Shown here in pieces: positions 12,101 to 25,300 of a stretch of DNA of 64,000 bases (its first letter is position 1; every line of letters begins with the position of its first letter). The position numbers and the translations under genes were made by a program. A model generated the notes under the pieces. That model saw only the letters and a list, made by a program, of their open reading frames with translations. It ran no database searches and was not told the origin of the DNA. Where the stretch lies: contig CAUEEP010000867.1 of the NCBI GenBank assembly GCA_958450365.1, forward strand, positions 62,001 through 126,000, in the 5' to 3' direction. This DNA is from Mesorhabditis belari. Its lineage: Eukaryota > Nematoda > Chromadorea > Rhabditida > Rhabditidae.

Positions 12101-15100
12101 AAAGGCAATCAAAGGCAATCCAAAGCTAATCAAAGGCTTTGATTGGCTTTTGTTGGCTTGGATTAGCTAATCAAAGGCAATCAAAGCTAATCAAAGGCAA
12201 CTGAAGCCAACCAAAGCCAATCAAAGGCAATTAAAGCCAATCAAAGCCAACCAAAGCCAACCAAAGCCAACTGAAGCCAATCAAAGCTAATCAAAGCCAA
12301 TTAAAGCCAATCAAAGACAACCAAAGCCAACCAAAGCCAACTGAAGCCAACCAAAGCCAATCAAAGGCAATTAAAGCCAATCAAAGCCAACCAAAGCCAA
12401 CCAAAGCCAACTGAAGCCAATCAAAGCTAATCAAAGCCAATTAAAGCCAATCAAAGACAACCAAAGCCAACCAAAGCCAACTGAAGCCAACCAAAGCCAA
12501 TCAAAGGCAATTAAAGCCAATCAAAGCCAACCAAAGCCAACCAAAGCCAACTGAAGCCAATCAAAGCTAATCAAAGCCAATTAAAGCCAATCAAAGACAA
12601 TCCAAAACTAATCAAAGCTAATCAAAGCCAACGAAAGCCAATTAAGGCCAACCAAAGGCAATCAAAGACAATCCAAAACTAATCAAAGCTAATCAAAACT
12701 AATCAAAGCCAACGAAAGCCAATTAAACCCAACCAAGGCCAATCAAAGCCAACTGAAGCCATCAAGGCTATCGTTTATGATAATCAAATCCTATCTTTTA
12801 TCGTAATCAAAGCCTATCACTCAAATATCTTTAAAGAGCGATCAAAAACTGTTACGTCAATGGATTTCTCTGATGGGAAGCTCTTTTTGTTTTGGAAAAT
12901 TGAGAAAGGAGAGATTTTTAAAGATTTGAGCTGAGTTTATCGCAAAGAAACTCGGCTTTGACAAGAGAAATCAATTGACATAACAGTTCTTGATCTCTCT
13001 TAAAGTTTGAGCTGAGTTTATCGTAAAGAAACTAGGCTTTAACAAGCTTTGACAAGCTCAAATCTAAACGAATAGCTAGGACTAGGACAAGGCTATGGTC
13101 TAGAAATTGTTGATATGACAGAGATGAGTAGGCTAGAGTCTATCTAGTCTATCTAGAATCTAGTCTATCTAGAAGCTAGTTTATCTAGAATCTAGTCTAT
13201 CTAGAAGCTAGTTTATCTAGAATCTAGTCTATCTAGAAGCTAGTTTATCTAGAATCTAGCTTATCTAGAATCTAGTCTATCTAGAAGCTAGTTTATCTAG
13301 AATCTAGCTTATCTAGAATCTAGCTTATCTAGAATCTAGTCTATCTAGAAGCTAGTTTATCTAGAATCTAGCTTATCTAGAATCTAGTCTATCTAGAATC
13401 TAGCTTATCTAGAATCTAGCTTATCTAGAATCTAGTCTATCTAGAAGCTAGTTTATCTAGAATCTAGTTTATCTATTAGGTTGATGCAAAAGTCTTTTTC
13501 ATTTTTTTCGTACTTCCGTTAAAAAGTAACAAATGCACCAATTGAACAACGGTTTATTGCATTCGAAAGGCCAATTATTTTTCTGCAAAATGACATTAAA
13601 ACGAGTTTAAAATGTCTTATGTCTAGATTTTTTTGAGAGCCTGAAGTCGGGTAGTCAAAAAAGGCGACGGCTCGATGATGCATTTTAGACGCTTTAGCTA
13701 AGGAAACCAATCTTGATGTTAATAAATAAAAGATAGAGCACAAAAAGTTCGATATTTTTTGCAGATTTTCAGAGAAATTGATTCAGCCAATTTCTTTATA
13801 GAGGTTTTTTATCGATTTTTATGAAAAACCCGTTTTCACTCTCGAATTTGCTTGAAAGTGAACCCAAATTGACTTAAAAAGATGGGAAATTCAACAATAA
13901 ACACTTTTCATTTAGAGCAAACCATAGGTTAATTGATGACTTTGTTATTTTTCAAAAGAAGTACGAAAAAAATGAAAAAGACTTTTGCATCAACCTAAAT
14001 AGAATCGAGGCCTAGAACCTGCAGACAGATAGAAGCCTGCTTCTGGTCTTGTCCAGCTGCAGGCATATAGATGCTTGATCTGATTAATCAAGTGCAGAAA
14101 TGGTGTTCTGCTAGATTGCTAGAGAAGATTGAGTCAAGTACAAGCTTTAATCTAAGAGAAACCTTCAGTAACCTATTCAAACAATCAGTAACTGATCACC
14201 AAAAAACGAAAAAACGGAATTTGCTTAAAAGGACTTGAGGGAAAGGAGGAAAAGAGGAAAAGGAAGAAAAGGAAGAAAAGGAGGAAAAGAGGGAAAGGAG
14301 GAAAAGGAGGGAAAGAGGGAAAGAGGGAAAGGAAGGAAAGGAGGGAAAGGAAGGAAAGAGGGAAAGGAAAGGAAGGAAGGAAAGAAGGGAAAAGATAAAA
14401 GTGAATAGATCAGAATCGCAAATATTTTGATTCGAGACTGAAAAAGAGATGAAAAAAGGAATCGGGACGATCACTTATTTGGGGGATTGGGTCTTAAGAA
14501 ATGGGGAAAGTGAATGGAAAAGAATGGAGAAGATCGTGAAAATGGATAAAAAAATGAACGGGAGGGAAATGGAGTGATTCATTGAGAATGCTGGGGTAAA
14601 GAAATGGACTTTAGAAAGTTTATCCTTACTCTTATTTAGCTTGTAGCTTGCAATGTACTGTAGTTGTCTTACAGCTTATTGTAGCTGTACTGCAGCCTAC
14701 TGTAGCTGTACTGTAGCTTACTGTAGCTGTATTGCAGCTTACTGTAGTTGCGTTGCAGCTTACTGTAGCTTGTAATGGCTTGTAGTTGGCCTGCAGCTTA
14801 CTGCAGCTTACTGTAGCTTACTGTAGCTTGCTGTAGCTGTACTGTAGCTTACTGTAGCCTGTAATGGCTTGTAGTTGTCCCGCAGCTTACTGTAGCTTAC
14901 TGTAGCTGTACTGTAGCTTACTGTAGCTGTATTGTAGCTTACTGTAGCTCTATTGCAGCTTACTGTAGCCTGTAATGGCTTGTAGTTGTCCCGCAGCTTA
15001 CTGTAGCTTACTGTAGCTGTACTGTACCGTAACTATTGTAGCTCTAGTACTGTAACTATAGTTCACTACAATATGCATTTTTGTCCTATTCCAGTTCCCA

Positions 15101-18100
15101 GCTTTAGCCTCATTGCAAAGCTCGAGCTATTTAGATCAATGACAGCCATTAGGCTATGATAAGTACTGTATCATAGCTATGATACGTACTGTATCATAGC
15201 TATGATACGTACTGTATCATAGCCTAATGGCTGTCATTGATCTGTACTAATCAACCTACAGAATTCTACCCTTCTACCCTTCTACCCTTCTACCCAATTC
15301 CCCTCACCCACCCGAATACAGTCTTCGTCTCTTGTTCTTCTTGCGTTTCTTTCGGAATTCTCGATCACTTTCCCCATCGGCGTCCCCATTATCAAGAGTG
15401 TTTGGTGGCAAATGATCAATTGATTCACCGGGGGGTAGAGTTGATTGTGGTATTGCTGAAAAGTGGCAGTAAATAGATAGATTCCTGTTGCAATAACTTA
15501 ATAATAACTTGACTTTCAGCATAACTGGACTTATCTAATGGACTTATCTAACTGGACTTATCTAACTGGACTTATCTAATGGACTTATCTAACTGGACTT
15601 ATCTAATGGACTTATCTGATTATCCAAAGTTAAAACAATATATTCTCATCTTTACCCGTCAACCGAAACAGAATAAATGTCAATTTCCTTGGCATTTCTT
15701 TAGTTTTGTAAAGATAAAAGAGGAAAATCGTATAAAAGACTAAGTCTTTCTTTAAGATCTTATCTTTCCTTAAGATCTTATCTTTCCTTAAGATCTTATC
15801 TTTCCTTAAGATCTTATCTTTCCTTAAGATCTTATCTTTCCTTAAGATCTAAGGCCAAGATCTCCAAGATCTCGATCTCCTTACTTTCTTGCTTAAATCT
15901 CTTTAAAACTATCTCTTTAAAACTATCTGTTTAAAACTATCTTTTTAAAACTATCTCTTTAAAACCATTTGATCTAATTCTTTGAGTTCAGAAATGATTT
16001 TGAAAGATATTGGGTTGGGGACTATGACTCGGCGCCAAACTTTAAAGGGACTTTTTGCACACTTTTTGCACAATACAACGACACACACAATACTAGGCTA
16101 TATCTTAACTTAACCCACGTCATGACATGACAGGCTCCCTAACCCTAAGCTCAATGGGGAACTATTGGGTTGGGGACTATGACTCGGCGCCAAACTTTGA
16201 AGGGACTTTTTGCACACATAACGCCTTCTTTAAATATACGTTTGGTTTCATCAAAAGGATCCACTATTTCTCTACAAAATCACTTTTGAGAGATTCCACA
16301 AAGCTTTTCTTTCATGGAGTTTATGGACTCCCAAACACAGCTAGTCAAAGTGGCAAAGAGTCCGACTCATCATTTGAACAGTTTCTTTCACATAAACCTT
16401 CTTTGGTGTTTATATAAAAAAGATAGAGCACATTCAATTACTTAAGTTGCCAAATTTGCAGGAAGATCCCACCAATGGTTTTTTCTAGATGACAGTTTGT
16501 AGTTTTTGTGAAAAAATGCCTTTTTCTTGAGCGGAGGCGCTGTTTGAATTTTCTTTTAAATGTCATTTTGTAGAGAATTAGTTAACCATTCTACTCATAT
16601 CAAACGCATATTATTTGACGAAGTCGAATAGAAGTTTTAGACATTTTTTTGATTTTCGGCGCCGACTCATTCTCCCCAACCCAATAGAAAAGATAGAATT
16701 GGATAAAATAGAGAAGATTATGGGAGTCGAGAAAGTTGACAAGTTTTGGAAACGTTTTGGAAACGTTTTGGAAACGTTTTTGAAAACGAGAGCAACACAA
16801 TATCCTACCTAAGTTGAACACGAGTCCTTCCTCTTCATCGTTCTCATTTTGCTCATCCTCGTCGTGTGTGAAATCAACTTGTACAGAGATTTGCAAAGGC
16901 GCCAATGGGTTGAGCATTTCGTCGAGTTGATGCCGGCCATGCAACACCAAAGTCTCATCATCATCAACGTTCTCAACCCAAGGGAGTTGATTGGATCTCT
17001 AAAAGATGTTGAAAAGATTCTAGATTAGATCTAGATTGTTTAGATCTAGATTCTAGATGGTAGATCGATTGCAAGCTAGTCTAAAAGTCTTCTAGTCTAA
17101 AGCCTAGAGTCTCCTAGTCGAAAGTCTAGAGTCTAGAGTCTAAAATCTCTTAGTCTAAGTCTAGAGTCTTCTAGTCTAAAGCCTAAAATCTCCTAGTCTA
17201 AGTCTAGAGTCTAAAATCTCTTAGTCTAAGTCTAGAGTCTCCTAGTCTAAAGTCTAAAGTCTCCTAGTCTAAGTCTAGAGTCTAAAGTCTAAAGCCTAGA
17301 GTCTCCTAGTCTAAGTCTAAAGTCTCTTAGTCTAAGTCTAGAGTCTTCTAGTCTAGAGTCTAAAGTCTTCTAGTCTAAGTCTAGAGTCTTCTAGTCTAAA
17401 GTCTAGAGTCTCCTAGTCTAAAGTCTAGAGTCTAAAGTCCTCTAGTCTAAGTCTAGAGTCTAAAGTCTAAAGTCTAAAGTCTAGAGTCTCCTAGTCTAAA
17501 GTCTAGAGTCCAAAGTCCAAAGCCTTCTAGTCTAAGTCTAGAGTCCAAAGTCTAAAGCCTAGAGTCTCCTAGTCTAAAGTCTAAAGTCTCCTAGTCTAAG
17601 TCTAGAGTTTAAAGTCTAAAGCCTAGAGTCTCTTAGTCTAAAGTCTAAAGTCTAGAGCCTCTTAGTCTAAAGTCTAGAGCCTCTTAGTCTAAAGTCTAGA
17701 GCCTCTTAGTCTAAAGTCTAGAGCCTCTTAGTCTAAAGTCTTCTAATCTAAAGCCTAAGCTCTAAAGTCTCTTAGTCTAAAGTCTAAAGCCTTCTAGTCT
17801 TCTAGTCTGTCTAAAGTCAGTCTAAAGCCTCCTAAAAAACATCTATTTTAGAAAACTACAGTAATTACATCATTAGTTTACATTTGATTTCAATTTTCAT
17901 CTAATCAATTAGCATCTAATCTAATATCTAATAGATAGAAAGTCAAGAGGAAAACGTTAATTTTAAGCTCACTTTTGATAGAACTGCTTCAACTGGGCTC
18001 ACCGACGAATCGCGAGCGCTTGTTTGCCTCGAGCGTGACGACTTCGAGTAATCTAAAAGCCAGATTACCAATTGAAAATTGATTAAGTTGATTACTGTTG

Positions 18101-21100
18101 ACTAAAGTTGACTAAAGAATAACCAGAATATCGTTTCTCATCGACATCATCAACATCGACCGGTCTCTCCTCATCTCTTTTCATTTCCCTCGATCGTCTC
18201 ATCGCTCGAGTGTCTAGAAATGATTGAACTAGACAAATTTGTATCAATAGATAGATAGAAACGGTAAAATAATAGCTTGAATTCCATTGCTTGCTTCCTT
18301 CTCTTTCTTCCTTCTCTTCCTCTATTTCCTCTTTCTTTTCCAGACCAGATAGCTGAGTGATTAAAGCATTTGGTCTAAGCAAAAGGTCGAGGATTTTAGT
18401 CGAGGATTCCCCTCCCCGGTAACTTTTTTTGCCAGTTCTTACTTTACTTTATTAAGTTGAATCCAAGTTTGGTCACAAACATGAACAGGAATGTTCTAGC
18501 TAGGGTTTATAAGATCTGGAATCAAAGTCAAGCCAGAAAGCCAGCGAGAAATTGTCCAATTTGTATCAATAGATCCAGCCTTGGCTTCTGGAAGACATTT
18601 TGGGTAAAATACTGGCTGACCAAGTACCGGAGTCCGGTTTTGGCTTAGGCCGGCTTCTAGGCTCTATGAACCTTTTGTGTTATAGTGAAGCCAGATCAAG
18701 TCAGCTAGCTCCAGGCTTGCCCTGGCTTCTGGTTAAGTCAGCCAGCCAACCAGTCAGCCAGTCAACCAGTCAACCAGTCAACCAGTCAACCAGTCAACCA
18801 GTCAACCAGTCAACCAGTCAGCCTTTGTCCTGCAGTAAGGCAAGGTTAAAGCCAGCTAGGCAAAGCCAGAACCTGTCTACTGACCTAATCTTGCCTTTCT
18901 TGATAAAAAAATGGAAGAAGGAAGAAGGAAAAAGATCAAGCAATCTGACAAGGGAAGATCAACTAGATGTGCTGACCAAATCACGTAACAAAAAAGAAAT
19001 CATGATCAGCGTGAAATTCTGCGTCGAATGGTCTATGTGATTTGGTCAGCATATCCAGTTGATCTTCCCTTATCAGATGGCTTGATCCTTTTCCTTCATC
19101 CTTATTCAAAAGCAATTTTTATCGAGGGTAAGATTAGGTTTCTGATTCTGGCTTTGACTAGCTGGCATTAAGCTGGCCTTACTGCAGGAGAAAGGGTGAC
19201 TGGTTGATTGGCTGACTGGCTGACTGGTTGATTGGCTGACTGGCTGACTGGTTGACTGGCTGACTGGCTGACTGATTTACTGGCTGACTGACTGGCTGAC
19301 TGATTTACTGGCTGACTGACTGACTGACTGCCTGGCTGACTGACTGACTGGTTTACTGGCTGACTGACTGACTGGTTGACTCTCATCTTCTAGAACTCAG
19401 CTTTTAGAGTACCTAGAGTGCCTTCTAGAGTACCTAGAGTACCTTCTAGAGTGCAAGTTCTGCAATACTTTCCAACACTGACCCTTTCTCTTCCGCTGTC
19501 GCTTCTGATCACTTTCATCATCGTGCAAAAGTTGTCGCTTTTGGGTGTCTCGGTGTTGTTCATCCATTCGCTCGATTGACCCATTCGACAACTGAAAAAA
19601 CAGGTTTAGTAGTTTTTTTGGGCAATTATATGGCTAAGAAATTGCAGTAATCGGGGGAAATTGGGGGAAATTGGGAAGAAAACGTTGAAAGAATTGGTGA
19701 TAGTAATTGCTGGATGGTTTGCAAGGATCTAAACTCCCGTTTTTCGTTACCAATCTAGTCCTACCTTGGTCAGGTTTTATTGAAAAGCGTTTAATTAGCT
19801 CTCATTCGATTTGAAATCAAATTTTCTATAAAATTCAACGTTTCACAAAGAAAATCGATCAAGATTTGATGAAAATTCGTAAATTTGCAAACAATTGCAA
19901 ACAGACTGAAACAATAAACAACAGCAAAGAGACTGCAAATAATAGAAGTCTTTAAAAACGAGTTGATATCAAAGAGTTGACATCAAAGAGTTGACATCAA
20001 AGAGTTATCATTTGTACTATTTGTACTATTTGTACTATTTGTAAGGTATATCGTAGCACTATAGATAAAATCGATACATAAAATCATACAGAACACTTAG
20101 AAATCTTCCTATAAACAATTAAAAACAAAAGAAATTATTGTTGGTTGTTTATGGACACTTCTTTTCTCTCTTTTCTCTCTTTTGCTCTTCCCATCTGCCG
20201 TTTGAAAACGATGGAATCGAATAATCGAATAAGAAAGAAAAGATTGAGGAAAAGCCAGAGAGTTTAAGAGAAAAAGGGAAAAGGGAAATGAATTCGAATC
20301 GAGGCCAAATGTTTTATGTCTGTTTTTCGATTGGAAGATGAAGAAAAGGGGGGAAAAGAGAGGGAAAAGGAGTCCATCTTTACAAAGGCTATGGGAAAAT
20401 CAGAACAGAGAGACTTTGTGGGATGAAAAAAAGAGGGAAAACGGCTGGATTATTTGTGTAATTTGCATTTTAGATTCTTCTTTGACAATTTTAGAACATC
20501 TTCTGGACTTTTAATCCTTGTAATCTACAGGATGGGCCCCTCAGAGGCCCTCAGAGGCCTTCAGAGCCAGAGGGCCTAGCCGCACTTCAGAGAACCTAGC
20601 CTCACTTCAGAGCGCCTAGATTCAACAAAATTGCTGCAATCGTTTTGATTTTTCTGCTGATAATTCTTCAGTATCTTTCCTATAAATCTGCCAGTTATCT
20701 AATCGATTCAATCTTTCAACTTTTTTATATAGCCTTCTAAAGTTTTAAGTATCGCTCAGCCCATCAGATCATTTTAAGTGAGTTTTGATGACATTTCTGA
20801 AGAACATTTTGCACTTAAACTGTGTGGAATCTCGTGGAATCTTTCATTCCCATAAAATAAGGCGTGGTGCTTTTGAGAGTGGCCATGAGTGGTGCTTTTG
20901 TGAGTGACCAACGTTAAAACTCTATAACTTTACCCAGAGATCAACTTATTCTTAGCTTTTTATATCATTGTAATGAGAACATTTCAGGCTTTCTAGTGAC
21001 TCTAAATACAGTTTGATTGGATAATCCAGTCCAGAAAAATCAAGCAATACAGCATCCGAGTTGAATCGTAACTAGAAAGAAAGATCAGAGCACGTAATCG

Positions 21101-22291
21101 CAGTCTTAGATGATGCTATTTGCTAATCAACTCAATGCTAATCTGTTTGAAGTATAATGTGGCTTAAATTGTTGGGCTTAGGCTTACATTGTTGGGCTTA
21201 CATTACATGTATTCTCTCTATTCTGGGCTTGATGTTTTATTTATCTTTGATGCTATTTATCATGGCAAAATGGATAGAATTGATGAGTTAGCTTTGGAGA
21301 AAAAGCTAAAAATGAATGAAAAAGCTAAAAAATTTGTAGAAAAACGGGTTTTTTTTATCCAAAAAATCATTATAAGAACAAGAATTTCCTAAAAATTTCT
21401 TTAGAGTTGAACTTTAAGTGAATTTTCCTCAAAAAAAAATGGCAAATCTGTCCAACAAAAAGGCAAATATGGGCATTTCTGCTAGAAAACGAGGAAAAAG
21501 GAGAAAAAGCAGGGGGAAATGCTGAAAAATCGACCGGATTTAAGGCTAAACAAATATTTGATTGAAAAAAGGGAATGAGTGATAAAGGGTTTGAAGAAAT
21601 TTCAATTAAAATGTCCTCTAAAATGTCCTCTAAAAGTTAGACCAATTAAATCCGAGTTCCAATTGATAGACTGGATAAAATTAACATCTCCCATCGATTC
21701 ACCGACCTTGAAAACCCCTGGGTACAAATTTCTAGCTAAATATCTTCTTTTTGAGCCATTTACAAAGCAAAAGAAGCTCTATGTAGACGAGGCGCAGGAT
21801 GCCCTTTGTGCGCGCGCATAATCGCTCGCCTTCTGGTGCACGCTCCCAATAGATAGGTGTCTTCTTTTGGATGTCTCTAACTAGGAAAAGTCGCTTCTTT
21901 CGGACACAAACATTGTCTATGTACCGGAGGATGCCCAAGCTCTAGTGCCCAAGCTCTAGTGCCCAAGCTCTAGTGCCCAAGCTCTAGTGCCCAAGCTCTA
22001 GTGCCCAAGCTCTAGTGCCCAAGCTCTAGTGCCCAAGCTCTAGTGCCCAAGCTCTAGTGCCCAAGCTCTAGTGCCCAAGCTCTAGTGCCCAAGCTCTAGT
22101 GCCCAAGCTCTAGTGCCCAAGCTCTAGTGCCCAAGCTCTAGTGCCCAAGCTCTAGTGCCCAAGCTCTAGTGCCCAAGCTCTAGTGCCCAAGCTCTAGTGC
22201 CCAAGCTCTAGTGCCCAAGCTCTAGTGCCCAAGCTCTAGTGCCCAAGCTCTAGTGCCCAAAGTCAGGCTCAGACTCAGGCTCAGGCTCAGA

Positions 22292-22326
<35 letters not shown>

Positions 22327-25300
22327 ACTCAGGCTCAGGCTCAGACTCAGGCTCAGACTCAGGCTCAGGCTCAGACTCAGGCTCAGACTCAGGCTCAAGC
22401 TAGTTATTTAACTTAAAGCCATTTAGCTTAACGCTATTTATCTTGAATCTAGTTATCTCAAGAAGCAAAAAGTTTTTTCCGGATCCTTGACTATATTTGT
22501 TTTCGTAGAATCCGAAAGAAAATTGGGCTTAGCAAAATTGCTGCGGAAATGAACGGAAAGCATAGATTTCTCTTCTGGAAAAGGGGGAAATTGGGCCGAT
22601 CTTTGAGTAGGATTATTATATAGAATTCTGATATAGAATTTAGAGAGTTCTGAATTGAATTGAACTTTAAAACATCTGTTATTTAGGCCAAAATTAGCCA
22701 ATTAGCTATCCTCAAAATAGCTCAAATGATGAAGAAAAACGTTCGAAACGAAAAATGAGAAAAGAAATTAAAAAATTGATGAAGCAGCAAGAAAATTGTT
22801 CGTGAAAATGGTAAACAATGAAGAAATTTGGGGAAAATGACAAAAAAGACAAAAGCTGAGGTAAACAAGGGAAAAGGGAGGATTTTTTGAAAAAATTGGC
22901 CATTTTGAATGAAGCTTCGAATGAAGCCAAGCTTTGATAGTCTATAACTTTGTCTAGAGATTATATTATTCTGAACTCTTTATATCATTGTAACGAGAAC
23001 ATTTCAGGCTTTCTAATGATATCTAATAGAGCTTGATTGGACCCATGGAAATAAGGCGTAGTGCTTTTGAGAGTGGCCATGAGTGGTGCTTTTGTGAGTG
23101 GCTAACTTTAAAGCTCTATAACTTTGCCCAGAGATCAACTTATTCCTAGCTTTTTATATCATTGTAACAAGGACATTTCAGGCTTTCTAATGACTCTAAA
23201 TACAGTTTGATTGGATAATCCAGTCCAGAAAAATCAAGCAATACAGCATCCGAGTTGACTCGGACACTGGTTCCTTGTTAGCTTTGATTTCCCTGGATTG
23301 GATTATCAAATTAACATATATTTGGTGTCATTGGAAAGCCTGAAATGTCCTTGTTACGATGATATAAAAAGCTAAGAGTAAGTTGCTCTATGGGTAAAGT
23401 TATAGAGCTTTAAAGTTGGCCACTCACAAAAGCACCACTCACGCCACCATGCCTTATTTCCATGGGAATGAAAAGTCCAATCAAGCTCTATTAGATATCA
23501 TTAGAAAGCCTGAAATGTTCTCTTTACAATGATATAAAAAGTTTAGAATAATATAATCTCTAGACAAAGTTATAGAAAATCAAAGTTTGTCCACTTATTT
23601 GAAACGCTCCTTTTGCTCGAGTTGCCTTAAAACGAAAGAAGTTCTTTAAAGAAACGGAAGAATTTCGAAAGAAATTCGAAAGAAACGGAAGAAGTTTGAA
23701 AGAATTTCGAAAGAACTCTCAAAAACAGAATTCAACTATCAAAAATCATTAAAGCCAGAAGATTTTCTATCTAAAATACAAAAAAACATTAAAAGTTGAA
23801 GTTAAAGTTCTAATTTTTAGTCTAGATAACAGATATGAATGCAGAAATAGTAAATAAACAACTCAAGGGATCTCAAGGGAATCAATGAAGCTTCTTTGAG
23901 AGGAACAGAGAAAGATGGGGAGTGAAAGACACGTGTGAAGAGGTTTTGTCTGGTTCTCTTTTCTCTTTGAAAGATCAGTGAAAGGTAAACAAGCCGTTTT
24001 CTTTCGTTTTTTTCGGCTTTTTGGCTTTTTGAGTGAATTTCCTCAGATCCTAAGGAAATAAAGCTGAATTGAAACGAAAGTTTAATGGGTTTAGATTTAG
24101 AATGAAGTTGTTAATGGGTAAAGCTAGTCTAGGTACTAGGTAAAGCTAGCTAGCTTAACTAGTTCACTTTGCGGTCGAAAACCCAAAAGAAACCTTTCCA
24201 TTGCACTGAATTCTTTCATTTTCATTTTCATTTTCATTTTCATTTTCAAAAAATCATTCCAAAGAAACTGTTTAAATGAAAAAAAGCGTTTAAATGACGT
24301 TTAAATGAAAAAAATCGTTTAAATGACAAAAATCGTTTAAATTTCTAAATAATTCTTCATTTTTTAAGAATAAATCGTTTGAGAATTGATTGTTTTAAAG
24401 ATAAAATTGTTTAAATAACAAAAATTCTATAAAAATAGTACTTTTCTTAAGCTTTTAAGTTCCTAAAACCAACTAGAATTCTCCAAAACTCAACTAGAAT
24501 GCTTAAAACCAACTAGAATTCTCAAGAACTCAACTAGAATGCTTAAAAACCAACTAGATTGCTTAAAACTCAACTAGAATTCTCAAACACTCAACTAGAA
24601 TGCTTAAAACTCAACTAGAATTCTCAAGAACTCAACTAGAATGCTTAAAACCAACTAGAATTCTCCAAAACTCAACTAGAATGCTTAAAAACCAACTAGA
24701 ATGCTTAAAACTCAACTAGAATTCTCAAGAACTCAACTAGAATGCTTAAAACTCAACTAGAATTCTCAAGAACTCAACTAGAATGCTTAAAACTCAACTA
24801 GAATTCTCAAGAACTCAACTAGAATGCTTAAAACTCAACTAGAATTCTCAAGAACTCAACTAGAATGCTTAAAGCTCAACTAGAATGCTTAAAACTCAAC
24901 TAGAATTCTCAAGAACTCAACTAGAATGCTTAAAACTCAACTAGAATGCTTAAAAACCAACTAGAATGCTTAAAACTCAACTAGAATTCTCAAGAACTCA
25001 ACTAGAATGCTTAAAACTCAACTAGAATTCTCAAGAACTCAACTAGAATGCTTAAAGCTCAACTAGAATGCTTAAAACTCAACTAGAATTCTCAAGAACT
25101 CAACTAGAATGCTTAAAACTCAACTAGAATGCTTAAAAACCAACTAGAATGCTTAAAACTCAACTAGAATTCTCAAGAACTCAACTAGAATGCTTAAAAC
25201 TCAACTAGAATTCTCAAGAACTCAACTAGAATGCTTAAAACTCAACTAGAATGCTTAAAAACCAACTAGAATGCTTAAAACTCAACTAGAATTCTCAAGC

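Noticed and set aside
21935..22400. CRISPR-like regular repeats
   Set aside because: The 14-bp units are contiguous with no spacers, and the genome is eukaryotic.
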